This document shows, in pieces, positions 1 through 8,472 of a DNA stretch of 64,000 nucleotides (position 1 is its first letter; every line of letters starts with the position of its first letter). A program made the position numbers and the translations under genes. The DNA comes from Thalassobaculum sp965228445 (lineage in GTDB: Bacteria > Pseudomonadota > Alphaproteobacteria > Thalassobaculales > Thalassobaculaceae). The stretch is taken from the NCBI GenBank assembly GCA_965228445.1, contig OZ245813.1, forward strand, positions 3,100,001 to 3,164,000, written 5' to 3'. Below the pieces are notes generated by a model. That model was not told the DNA's origin. It was given only the letters and a program-made list of their open reading frames with translations, and searched no databases.

Positions 1-130
1 AAGCTCCTGACTGGGGGCGGGAGAATGAATGAACAGTGACAGTCTCGTCCTTTCGGTATACTCGCTGCGGCTTAACAGGCACAAGCAAGCACCCCACATA
101 GGGGCATGCGCAACTGAACGGCGAGACGTT

Positions 131-799
131 ATGGCAGATACGGCCGACAGTCCCCTGACCCTGATCATCGGCAACAAGAACTACTCGAGCTGGTCTCTGC
201 GGGCCTGGCTGATCCTTCGCCAGGCGGGACTGAAGGCCGACGAGGTCCTGGTCGCGCTGAACGAGCCCGGGTACAAGACCGAGCTGCTCAAGCACTCCCC
301 GTCCGGCCGCGTGCCCTGCCTGGTGCACGGCGACCTGAGCATCTGGGACAGTCTGGCGATCGGCGAGTACGCCGCCGAACTGGCGCCCGACGCGGGGCTC
401 TGGCCGGCCGATCGCGCCGCCCGCGCCCTGGCCCGCTCGGTCTCCGCGGAGATGCACAGCGGCTTCTCCGCCCTGCGCACCCACATGCCGATGAACATCC
501 GCTCCTCGTTCCCCAAGGAAGGCCGCAAGCCCGGGGTGCAGGAGGATATCGACCGGGTGAAGGCGATCTGGCGCCTGTGCCTGTCGCGGCATGGCGGCGA
601 CGGTCCGTTCCTGTTCGGCCATTTCACCATCGCCGACGCCATGTATGCGCCGGTGGTCAGCCGGTTCCGCACCTTCGCCGTCGAGCTGGGCGAGCAGGAG
701 AAGGCCTATGCCGACGCGGTGTGGTCGATGGAGGCCATGCAGGACTGGGTCGAGGCGGCCGAGGACGAGCCGATGGTGATCGACGACGCCGAGTTCTGA
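131..799 (+). CDS. glutathione S-transferase family protein
   Basis: The 222-residue product has the two-domain GST layout. An N-terminal thioredoxin-like half carries NYSSWSLRAW at residues 17-26, a cis-proline loop (RVPCLV) and the WDSLAIGEY glutathione-binding segment. The C-terminal half is all-helical. The family conjugates or reduces electrophiles with glutathione in the cytoplasm; the substrate cannot be read from sequence. I chose the ATG at 131 because the protein aligns with GSTs from about residue 9, while the roughly 34 extra residues available upstream look non-coding. The gene converges on the lipoprotein gene that follows. Family assignment is firm, subfamily open. Confidence 0.88.
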   Translation: MADTADSPLTLIIGNKNYSSWSLRAWLILRQAGLKADEVLVALNEPGYKTELLKHSPSGRVPCLVHGDLSIWDSLAIGEYAAELAPDAGLWPADRAARALARSVSAEMHSGFSALRTHMPMNIRSSFPKEGRKPGVQEDIDRVKAIWRLCLSRHGGDGPFLFGHFTIADAMYAPVVSRFRTFAVELGEQEKAYADAVWSMEAMQDWVEAAEDEPMVIDDAEF

Positions 800-851
800 A
801 CGACGTTGCGAGTGCAGACCCGAGGCGCCGTGCCGCAGCCGGCGCGGGAGG

Positions 852-1073
852 TCAGTCGATCTCGTTCACGCAGTGCACCGGCCGGTCGAAATAGGTCGAG
901 TCGGAGCAGCGCTTACCCATGACCTTGTTGAGGTGGTAGAAGCCGTTGCGCCCGGTCGCGAGCTGCGGGCCGACGGCGAGCGCGCCACCGCCCCAGACAT
1001 AGGGATTGCAGGCGCCCAGCAGGCCAAGCAGCAGGGCGGCGACGGAGAGTCGGGCGAGGGTGGTCTGGAACAT
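852..1073 (-). CDS. small lipoprotein, unknown function
   Basis: This is a 73-residue precursor. It has a hydrophobic signal sequence and a lipobox LLGAC ending at Cys22, so a short mature peptide of about 52 residues should be anchored in a membrane by lipidation. Two further cysteines follow in the mature part. The ATG at 1073 is preceded by a strong GGAGG at good spacing, which rules out the longer reading. It is divergent from the nitroreductase gene across about 205 bases that must hold both promoters. I recognise no named family and infer only its location. Confidence 0.7.
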   Translation of the reverse strand: MFQTTLARLSVAALLLGLLGACNPYVWGGGALAVGPQLATGRNGFYHLNKVMGKRCSDSTYFDRPVHCVNEID

Positions 1074-1278
1074 CGCTAACCTCCGAACTTCTGTCGGGGG
1101 GCCGGTCGGCCGGTGATCGCCGTTTTGGCGACCGTCCGATACTGCATAAAATCCCAGATTTTTCCAGCGCAAAAGCGCTTACTGCAAACCGTTCGCAAAA
1201 CCGGCTTGCACCGATGGGTCTTTGCCCCGACGGTATGGAACCCTATCTTCGCGGCATACCCAACCGGAGCAAGTTCAC

Positions 1279-1899
1279 ATGTCCGTCGCCGAAACCCTTG
1301 CGACCGCCGCCTCCCCCGACACGCTCGACCTGCTGCTGACGCGCCGCTCGGTCGTCGCCAAGAACCTGGGCGAGCCGGGACCGGATGCCGAAACCCTGAA
1401 GAAGATCATCGCCGCCGGTCTGCGGGTGCCGGATCACGGGAAGATCGGCCCCTGGCGGGTCCAGGTCCTGCTGAAGGAGGGTCAGGCCGCCCTGGGCGAC
1501 GTGTTCGCCTCGGTCTACCTGGCCGACAATCCCGATGCCGAGGAGCGGCTGGTGGAGATGGAGCGTCAGCGCCCGCAGCGCAGCCCGGTGCTGCTGGCGG
1601 TGACGTCGAAGATCGACCCGCACCACCCGAAGATCCCGGAGCTGGAGCAGCGGCTGTCCGGCGGCGCGCTGTGCCAGAACATTCTGGTGGCGGCCCATGC
1701 CAGCGGCTTCGCCGCCCAGTGGCTGACCGAGTGGCCGGCCTTCCACGCCTCGGTGAAGGAGGCGCTGGGCCACAGTCCGGAGACCGACATCATCGGCTTC
1801 ATGTATATCGGCACCCCCACCGAGGCCCCGACCGAGCGCGGCCGGCCGGCCTATGAGGACGTGGTCAGCGAGTGGACCGGGCCGCAGCCGCGGGCCTGA
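1279..1899 (+). CDS. nitroreductase family protein (YdjA-like)
   Basis: The 206-residue protein has the FMN-dependent nitroreductase fold of the short YdjA type. Near the N-terminus it has LLTRRSV, the arginine and serine of which normally touch FMN phosphate. It also has the helix ILVAAHASGF and a glycine-rich IGFMYIGTP near the C-terminus. Such enzymes form homodimers and reduce nitro or quinone substrates with NAD(P)H. The ATG at 1279 follows GGAG at about nine bases. The longer upstream reading has no family resemblance. The 3' end faces the LonB gene with only six bases between stops. The physiological substrate is unknown. Confidence 0.88.
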   Translation: MSVAETLATAASPDTLDLLLTRRSVVAKNLGEPGPDAETLKKIIAAGLRVPDHGKIGPWRVQVLLKEGQAALGDVFASVYLADNPDAEERLVEMERQRPQRSPVLLAVTSKIDPHHPKIPELEQRLSGGALCQNILVAAHASGFAAQWLTEWPAFHASVKEALGHSPETDIIGFMYIGTPTEAPTERGRPAYEDVVSEWTGPQPRA

Positions 1900-1905
1900 T
1901 CCGGA

Positions 1906-4311
1906 TCACGAGCCGGCGCCGTCCCGCTCGATGAAGCGGCGCCGGGTCTCGGCGAAGGCCCGCATCCGGGCCTCGACCCTGGCGTTGACCGTGCCCTCCG
2001 GATAGCTGCCGTCGGCCCCGCGCGGGCCGGCCGGCACGCCGGTCAGGATCTCGATCCCCTCGGCGATCGTCGACACCGCCCAGATCGCGAACTTGCCGGC
2101 CTTCGCCGCGTCGCGCACCTCCTGCTTGAGCATCAGGTGGCGCACGTTGGCGGCCGGGATCATCACCCCCTGCTCGCCGGTCAGCCCGCGGGCGGCGCAT
2201 ATGTCGAAGAAGCCCTCGATCTTCTCGTTGACCCCGCCGATCGCCTGCACGTCGCCCATCTGGTTGACCGAACCGGTCACCGCGATGCCCTGGCGGATCG
2301 GCAGCTCGGCCAGGGCCGAGAGCAGGGCGTAGAGCTCGGTGGACGAGGCGCTGTCGCCGTCCACCCCGCCGTATGACTGCTCGAACACCACGCTGGCCTG
2401 CAGCGAGGCCGGGAGGTCGGTGGCGTAGGTCGCCGCCAGATAGCCCTGCAGGATCAGCATGCCCTTGGAGTGCAGCGGACCGCCCAGCTCCACCTCGCGC
2501 TCGATATCGACCACCTTGCCGTTACCGGGGCGGACCCGGGCGGTGATCCGGGTCGGCCGGCCGAAGGCGTGGGTGCCGATCTGCAGCACGCTGAGGCCGT
2601 TGACCTGGCCGACCTCGGCCCCCTCGGTGTCGATCAGCATGGTCTCGGTCAGGATCTGCTCGCGCATCCGCCGCTCGATCCGGTCGGAGCGCCGGCGATA
2701 GGCCTCCAGCGCGCCTTCCACGTCGGCCTCCCCGACGATCCTGTGGTCGTGCTCGCGGGCCTGGTAGTCGGACTCGCGCATCAGGTCGGCGATCAGGCCG
2801 ACCCGGGTGGTCACCCGCTCCCGGTCGGCCACCAGCCGCGAGCAGTGCTCGATCACCCGCTCCACCGCCTGGCGGTCGAAGGGGCGCAGGTTCTCGTTGT
2901 TCTGGATCGTGGCGATCAGCCGTGCGTAGAGCGCGTCGTGCTCGGCATCGCGCTCCATGATGTCGTCGAAATCGGCCGCCACCTTGAACAGGTCGGCGAA
3001 GTCCGGATCGGCCGCCGCCAGGGCCTGATAGAGCTGCTGGTCGCCGAACAGCACGACCTTGACCGCGAGCGGGATGTCGGCCGGCTGGATCGACACCGCC
3101 AGGGTGGTCGTCGCCGCGTCCTGCGGGCTCTCGATCGAGACCCGGGCGTTGTACAGCGCCCGTTTCAGCGCGTCCCAGGCGAAGGGCTGCTGGAGCAGCT
3201 TGCGCGCGTCGATCAGCAGGTAGCCGCCATTGGCGCAGTGCAGGGCGCCGGGCCGGATCAGGGTGAAGTCGGTAAGCATCGAGCCCATCTGGGCGCGGTA
3301 CTCGATGCGGCCGACGAGCCGTCCGAGGGTCGGGTGATCCTCGATGATGACCGGCGCGCCGGCCTCCGGGTCGTGGGTGACGAAGACGTTGACCCGGAAC
3401 CGGCGCAGCAGGTCGGGGGCGACCGCCGGATCGGGCTGGCCCGGCGCCTGCTTGGCCTCGGCGGGCTGGGCGAACAGGTGGATCTTCTCGATCAGGTCCT
3501 CGCGCAGCGCCGCGAGCCAGGTGGCGAGCTCCTCCGTCGGGGTCAGGCCCTCGCGCACCTCCTCGACCTCGTCGTCCACCAGGGAGCGGGCGACGCTGTC
3601 GTTCAGGGCGCGGATCGCCTTCTGCCGGTCGCGTTCCAGCAGCGGCGCCTTGTGCAGCGCCTCGCGCAGCAGCTCCTGGACCTCCTTGATGCTTTCCTGC
3701 AGCCGCTCGCGCCGGGCCTCGGGCAGGGCGTTGAACTTCTCCTGGGCCATCGGCTTGCCGCCGTCGTCGGGGGCCACGGCGAAGCCCTGCTCGGTGCGCA
3801 CCAGCACCAGCTCGCGCTCCTTGGCGGCGGCGGCCACGCCCTCCAGCGCCTGTTCGCCCTGCTTGGCGAAATCCTGGTCGATCGCCTCGCGGCGCCCGCG
3901 ATAGTCCTCGCCCTCCAGGACGGCGGCGACCGAGGCGGTCAGGTCGGAGATCAGCTTCTCGATGCGGCGGTACAGGTCCGGTCCCTCGCCCGGCGGCAGG
4001 CGGAGGGCCAGCGGCCGGTGCGGATCCTTGAAGTCGTTGACATAGACCCAGTCGTCGCCGGCCGGAAAGCGCGTCGCCCGCTCGCCGAGATAGCCGCGCA
4101 CGGCGGCGTGCTTGCCCGACCCCTTGGGGCCGATGACGAACAGGTTGTAGCCGCGCGAGCGCATCCGGGCGGCGAAGCGCACCGCCTCCAGCGCCCGGTC
4201 CTGGCCGATCAGGGTATCGACCGGCTCCAGTTCCTTCGTGGTCTTGAAGCCGAGGCCGGACAGGTCGGTGTGACGGTACAGGTCGTCGACGGACAGGGCG
4301 GGAATGGGCAT
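1906..4311 (-). CDS. LonB-type ATP-dependent protease (AAA_32/Lon C-terminal, COG1067)
   Basis: The 801-residue protein combines an N-terminal ATPase region with a C-terminal Lon protease domain. The P-loop at residues 61-68 reads GPKGSGKH, with histidine where Ser/Thr is usual. A long helical insertion follows. The catalytic dyad is visible: Ser at about 654 in GDSAS and Lys at about 697 in NEKIEGF. This is the Lon-related type, not classical LonA, which has a different N-domain. It should degrade damaged or regulatory proteins in the cytoplasm. The ATG at 4311 has AGGA nine bases upstream; further in-frame ATGs lie 5' but sit in repeat-like, low-complexity sequence. It is divergent from the enol-lactonase gene. 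Confidence 0.9.
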   Translation of the reverse strand: MPIPALSVDDLYRHTDLSGLGFKTTKELEPVDTLIGQDRALEAVRFAARMRSRGYNLFVIGPKGSGKHAAVRGYLGERATRFPAGDDWVYVNDFKDPHRPLALRLPPGEGPDLYRRIEKLISDLTASVAAVLEGEDYRGRREAIDQDFAKQGEQALEGVAAAAKERELVLVRTEQGFAVAPDDGGKPMAQEKFNALPEARRERLQESIKEVQELLREALHKAPLLERDRQKAIRALNDSVARSLVDDEVEEVREGLTPTEELATWLAALREDLIEKIHLFAQPAEAKQAPGQPDPAVAPDLLRRFRVNVFVTHDPEAGAPVIIEDHPTLGRLVGRIEYRAQMGSMLTDFTLIRPGALHCANGGYLLIDARKLLQQPFAWDALKRALYNARVSIESPQDAATTTLAVSIQPADIPLAVKVVLFGDQQLYQALAAADPDFADLFKVAADFDDIMERDAEHDALYARLIATIQNNENLRPFDRQAVERVIEHCSRLVADRERVTTRVGLIADLMRESDYQAREHDHRIVGEADVEGALEAYRRRSDRIERRMREQILTETMLIDTEGAEVGQVNGLSVLQIGTHAFGRPTRITARVRPGNGKVVDIEREVELGGPLHSKGMLILQGYLAATYATDLPASLQASVVFEQSYGGVDGDSASSTELYALLSALAELPIRQGIAVTGSVNQMGDVQAIGGVNEKIEGFFDICAARGLTGEQGVMIPAANVRHLMLKQEVRDAAKAGKFAIWAVSTIAEGIEILTGVPAGPRGADGSYPEGTVNARVEARMRAFAETRRRFIERDGAGS

Positions 4312-4462
4312 GGCGATCCTCTGGGCATAGGCGGGCCTTTGGGCGTAAGCCGGGCCTCTGGGCATGGGCGAGGGCATTCGACACCCCGCAGCGCGCGATG
4401 TCGAGGCTCGACGCCCGGGCGGCGGGGCGCTGTAATGGTCTGACCGATCGAAGACGACAATC

Positions 4463-4534
4463 CATCCATCGGGCCATCCATCCGGCCATCCATCGGGCCA
4501 TCCACCGGACTACCCGTCCGACCGTCCATCGGGC
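4463..4534. repeat. degenerate 12-bp tandem repeat, six units
   Basis: About six imperfect copies of a 12-base unit (consensus CATCCATCGGGC) lie head to tail between the divergent LonB and enol-lactonase genes. The first three or four copies are nearly identical and the last ones decay. The array lies upstream of both start codons, so copy number could change promoter or leader length. No protein-coding role is supported: reading frames through it encode only short Met-Asp-Gly-Pro or Trp-Met-Ala-Arg repeats. Confidence 0.75.
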
Positions 4535-4564
4535 CCTAACCAAGAAACCAAGCGGGGAAGCGCC

Positions 4565-5350
4565 ATGCCGCACGCCAAGATCAACGGCATCGATCTGTAC
4601 TACGAGATTTCCGGCAAGGAGGACGGCCCGCCGATCCTGTTCTCCAACTCGCTGGCCTCCACCCTGCACATGTGGGACCCGCAGATGCCGGCGTTCCAGA
4701 AGCACTACCGGGTGATCCGCTACGACAGCCGCGGCCATGGCAAGTCAAGCGCGCCCGAGGGCGCCTACAGCATCGAGACGCTGGTGGACGACGCGATCGG
4801 CCTGCTCGACCATCTCGGGATCGACAGGACCGATTTCTGCGGCCTGTCCAAGGGCGGCATGGTCGGACAGCGGCTGGCGACCCTGCATCCGCAGCGGGTC
4901 GACCGGCTCGTGCTGTGCGACACCGCCTGCTACATGGGCCCGCCGGAAATGTGGGAGGGGCGGATCGGCACCGCGAGCGTCGACGGCATGGGCGGCGTGG
5001 TCGACGCGACCATCATGCGCTGGTTCACCGAGCCGTTCCAGAAGCGCGACCCGGCGGCGGTCGACAAGGTACGCGAGATGATCCTGAACACGCCGGTGGC
5101 GGGTTTCGTCGGCTGCTGCCGGGCGATCCAGTCGATGGACCAGCGCGAGACCATCCAGGCGATCTCCGCCCCGACCCTGGTCGTGGTCGGCGCCGACGAC
5201 CCCGGCACCACCCCGGACGCCGCCCGCGAGATCCACAAGCGGATCAAGGGCGCCAAGCTGGAGATCCTCCCCGACGCGGCCCACCTGGCCAATATCGAGC
5301 AGCCGAAACTGTTCGACGAAGCGGTGCTCGGGTTTCTGGGGAAGGCGTAG
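4565..5350 (+). CDS. pcaD: 3-oxoadipate enol-lactonase (alpha/beta hydrolase)
   Basis: The 261-residue alpha/beta hydrolase resembles PcaD closely along its length, from the N-terminal NGIDLYYEISG strand onward. The catalytic triad is visible: Ser in the nucleophile elbow GLSKGG, Asp in VGADDPGT and His in DAAHLAN. PcaD hydrolyses 3-oxoadipate enol-lactone to 3-oxoadipate in protocatechuate and catechol breakdown. No other beta-ketoadipate gene is nearby, so the exact substrate could be another lactone or ester. The start has GGGGAAG four bases upstream. Confidence 0.8.
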   Translation: MPHAKINGIDLYYEISGKEDGPPILFSNSLASTLHMWDPQMPAFQKHYRVIRYDSRGHGKSSAPEGAYSIETLVDDAIGLLDHLGIDRTDFCGLSKGGMVGQRLATLHPQRVDRLVLCDTACYMGPPEMWEGRIGTASVDGMGGVVDATIMRWFTEPFQKRDPAAVDKVREMILNTPVAGFVGCCRAIQSMDQRETIQAISAPTLVVVGADDPGTTPDAAREIHKRIKGAKLEILPDAAHLANIEQPKLFDEAVLGFLGKA

Positions 5351-5376
5351 AACCTGGGGGAAGAGCCAGAAACATC

Positions 5377-5455
5377 CCGTCGTCCTGAAGCAAGTCAGGA
5401 CCATGCCACGGCCGGCGCCGGTGCGTGGATCCTGAATCGGGTTCAGGATGACGGG
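5377..5455. repeat. palindromic intergenic repeat, family A copy 1
   Basis: About 79 bases between the convergent enol-lactonase and htpX genes. It is built from CGTCCTGAAG...TCAGGAC, a GC-rich middle, then GGATCCTGAAT...TTCAGGATGACGG. Each end is a small inverted repeat centred on TCCTGA/TCAGGA, and the two ends are roughly complementary, so the whole could fold as a cruciform or a long hairpin. Related copies occur at 10515-10595, 10627-10706 and, as a single palindrome, 41890-41922. Confidence 0.75.
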
Positions 5456-5478
5456 CGATGGAGAGTGGGCGCCGGCGC

Positions 5479-6345
5479 CTACCCCCACGGCCCGCGCTGC
5501 GGCGCATCCTGGCCGGCCATGGCCATCAGCCGGGCGATCCGCTCGCGCATCGGCGGGTGGGTGGCGAACAGACCGTCCAGGGCATGGGCGTGCAGCGGGT
5601 TGACGATGAACATGTGCGCCGTCGCCGGATTGTTCTCGGCCGCGTGGTTGTCGATCCGCCGCGCCCCGTCCTCCAGCTTCTGCAGCGCCGAGGCGAGCCA
5701 GAGCGGCCGGCCGCAGATCTCGGCGCCGATCCGGTCGGCGTCGTATTCCCGCACCCGGCTGATCGCCATCTGCACCAGGGTGGCGGCCAGCGGCGCCAGG
5801 ATCGTCATCGCCAGCACGCCGATGATGCCCATCGGGTTGTTGCGGTTGCCGCCCAGGAACGAGCTCCACATCGCCATGTTCGCCAGCATCGAGATCGCGC
5901 CGGCGATGGTGGCGGTGATGGTCATGATCAGGGTGTCGCGGTTGCGCACATGGGCCAGCTCGTGCGCCATCACGCCGGCGACCTCCTCGTGGGAGAGGTG
6001 GCGCAGCAGCCCGGTGGTGGCGGCGACCGCGGCGTTCTCCGGGTTGCGGCCGGTGGCGAAGGCGTTGGGCTGGTCCTGGTCGATCACATAGACCTTGGGC
6101 ATCGGCAGGTCGGCGCGCTGGGCGAGCTGGCCGACCATGTCGTGGAACCAGGGCAGCTCGCTGCGGGAAATCTGCCGCGCGCCGTGCATCCGCAGCACCA
6201 TCTTGTCGGAATTCCAGTAGGCGAACAGGTTCATGCCGCCGGCCAGCAGCAGGGCGATCGCCATGCCGCCGCTGCCGCCGAGCAGATAGCCCACGCCCAT
6301 GAACAGCGCCGTCAGCGCGGCGATCATCAGGCTGACCCGAACCAT
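5479..6345 (-). CDS. htpX: membrane zinc metalloprotease HtpX
   Basis: The 288-residue M48 peptidase has the zinc motif HELAH at residues 128-132, a third zinc ligand in REYDADR, and hydrophobic segments at about 4-22, 28-42, 142-160 and 175-195. HtpX sits in the inner membrane with its active site facing the cytoplasm and degrades misfolded membrane proteins alongside FtsH. The conserved NAFATGRNP segment upstream of the zinc site is present. The ATG at 6345 is preceded by AGGAGA at good spacing, so I used it rather than a longer reading. It is divergent from the SdhAF4-like gene. Confidence 0.93.
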   Translation of the reverse strand: MVRVSLMIAALTALFMGVGYLLGGSGGMAIALLLAGGMNLFAYWNSDKMVLRMHGARQISRSELPWFHDMVGQLAQRADLPMPKVYVIDQDQPNAFATGRNPENAAVAATTGLLRHLSHEEVAGVMAHELAHVRNRDTLIMTITATIAGAISMLANMAMWSSFLGGNRNNPMGIIGVLAMTILAPLAATLVQMAISRVREYDADRIGAEICGRPLWLASALQKLEDGARRIDNHAAENNPATAHMFIVNPLHAHALDGLFATHPPMRERIARLMAMAGQDAPQRGPWG

Positions 6346-6455
6346 GGGGCTGCTCTCCTGTGCCGATGCCCGTGAAACCCGCCTGCATGTGTGGGGACGT
6401 CGCCGGCCCGTCAAGATCTGGCGAAACCCGGTCCGACGGCCTATATCCGATTATT

Positions 6456-6707
6456 ATGAACGAGCCGAAGCAGCCCCAGTCCGGTCCCGAGTTCCGGCAG
6501 GTCTCCGTCCCGCAGACCAAGGAGGCGCCGACCGACGCCGCCCGCGCCAGGCGCATCCCGGCCCCCGGCCAGGACGTCGCGGTGCCGGCCCGGCTCGACC
6601 CCCGCGCCGCCGCCAAGGACCTGCCGCCCGAGCGCGGCGGCTACAACGGCCCGGAACCCACGCGCTTCGGCGACTGGGAACACAAGGGCCGCACCACGGA
6701 TTTCTGA
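6456..6707 (+). CDS. SdhAF4-like protein (DUF1674), succinate dehydrogenase assembly
   Basis: The 83-residue, proline-rich and probably disordered protein ends in the family signature: GGYNGPEPTRFGDWE followed by KGRTTDF. DUF1674 proteins are alphaproteobacterial relatives of mitochondrial SDHAF4, which binds flavinylated SdhA and promotes complex II assembly. I start at the ATG at 6456, which opens MNEPKQPQ. Longer upstream readings overlap the htpX promoter region and have no resemblance. No sdh genes are in the window. AT-rich island 1 begins directly after the stop codon. Confidence 0.82.
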   Translation: MNEPKQPQSGPEFRQVSVPQTKEAPTDAARARRIPAPGQDVAVPARLDPRAAAKDLPPERGGYNGPEPTRFGDWEHKGRTTDF

Positions 6708-6746
6708 GCAGGCTTCTTGCGGCTGGGCTTTTTGAGCGACATTAAG

Positions 6747-7745
6747 TTAATCTTTGGGGGTTGGAAGAAGACCGACAGCGATTAGCCTTATTATTTCTCC
6801 GGATCGATCTCGGACTATATAGGCTTTAAAGTACACGAGATCATTTTTCATGCCGTCAATTAGTTCTTGCTTCAAATCAGGAAGGCGATCATAGGGAACA
6901 GTGAATCCGATAGTTTTAGCACCATTTTCTATGCGAATCTTTCCCCAACCATTGTCTTTATTGAACTGTGTGATGTCTCCCAGTATAGGTGTTATTTCAT
7001 CATCCACTGCTGCCGTTTCAATTTGCTCTGCAAGATATTTATCAAAATACATGATTGAAGTGCTAATTTTATCGTCGGATGATAATATTTCCAGTGTTTC
7101 AGCGCTTGTTCTAAATGCAGTAGACATTTCTCTAAGCAAAGGGGCGCCCATGGCAACAAGCCTATTTTCATCTATTTCCCCAAATTTTTTTATCAAATCA
7201 ATTTTTTTGGATATAATTTCTCTTCTGTTAATCTCTGATATTCTGCGCTTCAAAATATCGTGAATATCTTTCCCAATATATTTTAAATTGCTATCATTCT
7301 CTTGCACAAGCTCTATTAGTTTGTCAAGAAGATCTGATGGCGAATGCTCGGATGCGTCCTCTCCGGTCAGGATTTCGAGCGTATTGTATAGTTGGGTATC
7401 TACTTCATTTCGGGTAACATCATCATCATCGACGCGGCGAATCAAAATATCAGATAAATAAGCAAGTATATCGTCCAACTCTAGATCTGTATAGTTCTTC
7501 TTATTTTCTTCATTTTTTTCTGGTTCAATGGGTATATTGAAAGAACCCGCGGTTTGAGCTTTCAGAAGTATGCGAAAGTTAGAGGTTTTTGTGATTTTTT
7601 TTGGTATAATCCCGCTTCTTTGAAAATGCGCGATTTTAACCAAGAGCCTTGCAGCAGCATATTGGAAGCGAGAGGCTTCATAAAAATTCAATCTATGGGT
7701 GTCTGCTAAGGCGCCTTCGAAATGGAAAGTAAGCGTTCTCGACAT
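6747..7745 (-). CDS. unrecognised 332-residue island protein
   Basis: I cannot assign a family. The N-terminal 45 residues (FHFEGALADTHRLNFYEASR, then a hydrophobic helix) look like a compact conserved domain. The middle is acidic and lysine-rich with predicted helices, including a run DDDD near residue 108 and a probable coiled region around 160-215. The last 65 residues (GWGKIRIENG through RLIAVGLLP) look like a small beta-rich domain. There is no signal peptide or membrane segment, so it is probably cytoplasmic. AT-rich codon use contrasts with both flanks. It is divergent from the two-helix membrane protein gene, a layout that suggests but does not prove a functional pair. Confidence 0.6.
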   Translation of the reverse strand: MSRTLTFHFEGALADTHRLNFYEASRFQYAAARLLVKIAHFQRSGIIPKKITKTSNFRILLKAQTAGSFNIPIEPEKNEENKKNYTDLELDDILAYLSDILIRRVDDDDVTRNEVDTQLYNTLEILTGEDASEHSPSDLLDKLIELVQENDSNLKYIGKDIHDILKRRISEINRREIISKKIDLIKKFGEIDENRLVAMGAPLLREMSTAFRTSAETLEILSSDDKISTSIMYFDKYLAEQIETAAVDDEITPILGDITQFNKDNGWGKIRIENGAKTIGFTVPYDRLPDLKQELIDGMKNDLVYFKAYIVRDRSGEIIRLIAVGLLPTPKD

Positions 7746-7875
7746 CGTAAATGCATCCCTTATCCGATAGACTCTAGCTTTTTCGTATCTTATTAGGCTT
7801 GCATTATACTACCGTCTAGCGAAGATGCGGATACGGAAGTGAGTGGCTTTTTTGGAAAACTAGCAGCTAATTTCG

Positions 7876-8472
7876 ATGTATGAAGTGAGCATTGGCGCAA
7901 TCGGTGCCGCGATGGTTGCAGGATTAATATCCCTGATTGGATTAATCATTGGGAAAGAGCAGAAAGTTTCGGAGTTTCGGCAGTTCTGGATAGACGAACT
8001 GAGACAGTGTTTCGTTAACTATCTAGCCAGCTTGAATGCTGTGGCAGATATTATTCGCTTAAAGAATTCTGGAAAAAATTACAATCAGGAGGACGAAGTT
8101 GAAAGTTTTCGAAAATTAAACGAAGCCTCTCACGGAATTATTTTTCGAATAAACCTAGACGAAGACATTTATATTTCATTAAAAGAATCGATGAACGAGT
8201 TTGACAAAATAATTTCTGACTGGAAAAATATTAATATAGATGAAATAAAAGCATCAGAAGAAAAATTTATATATTTTTCGAATAAATGTTTAAAATATGA
8301 ATGGAAAAGAGTAAAAAAAGGGGAGCCATTATTTTATTGGTCTGTAAGAATTTCGATTGCCTCCATAATATTGCTGTTTTCTTTTCTTATATTTTCCAAT
8401 TACAACACATCACAAGAGAAGGTTTTCGATTTGTATAAAGTTATTGATTTTGATTTTGTTAGTGATGGGTAA
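7876..8472 (+). CDS. small membrane protein with two terminal transmembrane helices
   Basis: The 198-residue protein has one hydrophobic helix at about residues 5-26 and another at about 153-174. Between them is a roughly 125-residue helical, charged, probably cytoplasmic segment that starts with KEQKVSEFRQFWIDELR. A 24-residue tail follows. I recall the segment after the first helix as recurring in uncharacterised proteins of many bacteria, but I know no experimental function. The layout would suit a membrane-perturbing effector; that is inference. Codon use is strongly AT-rich. The ATG at 7876 is preceded by an AT-rich leader without a clear ribosome site (GGAAAAC lies too far upstream). 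Confidence 0.65.
   Translation: MYEVSIGAIGAAMVAGLISLIGLIIGKEQKVSEFRQFWIDELRQCFVNYLASLNAVADIIRLKNSGKNYNQEDEVESFRKLNEASHGIIFRINLDEDIYISLKESMNEFDKIISDWKNINIDEIKASEEKFIYFSNKCLKYEWKRVKKGEPLFYWSVRISIASIILLFSFLIFSNYNTSQEKVFDLYKVIDFDFVSDG

Noticed and set aside
2470..4443. A 657-codon open frame on the plus strand opposite the LonB gene
   Set aside because: The minus strand encodes a full LonB protein with catalytic residues. The opposite frame has no recognisable domain and no ribosome site.
4463..4534. CRISPR-like array
   Set aside because: The units are contiguous 12-mers with no spacers and no cas genes are present, so it is a simple tandem repeat.
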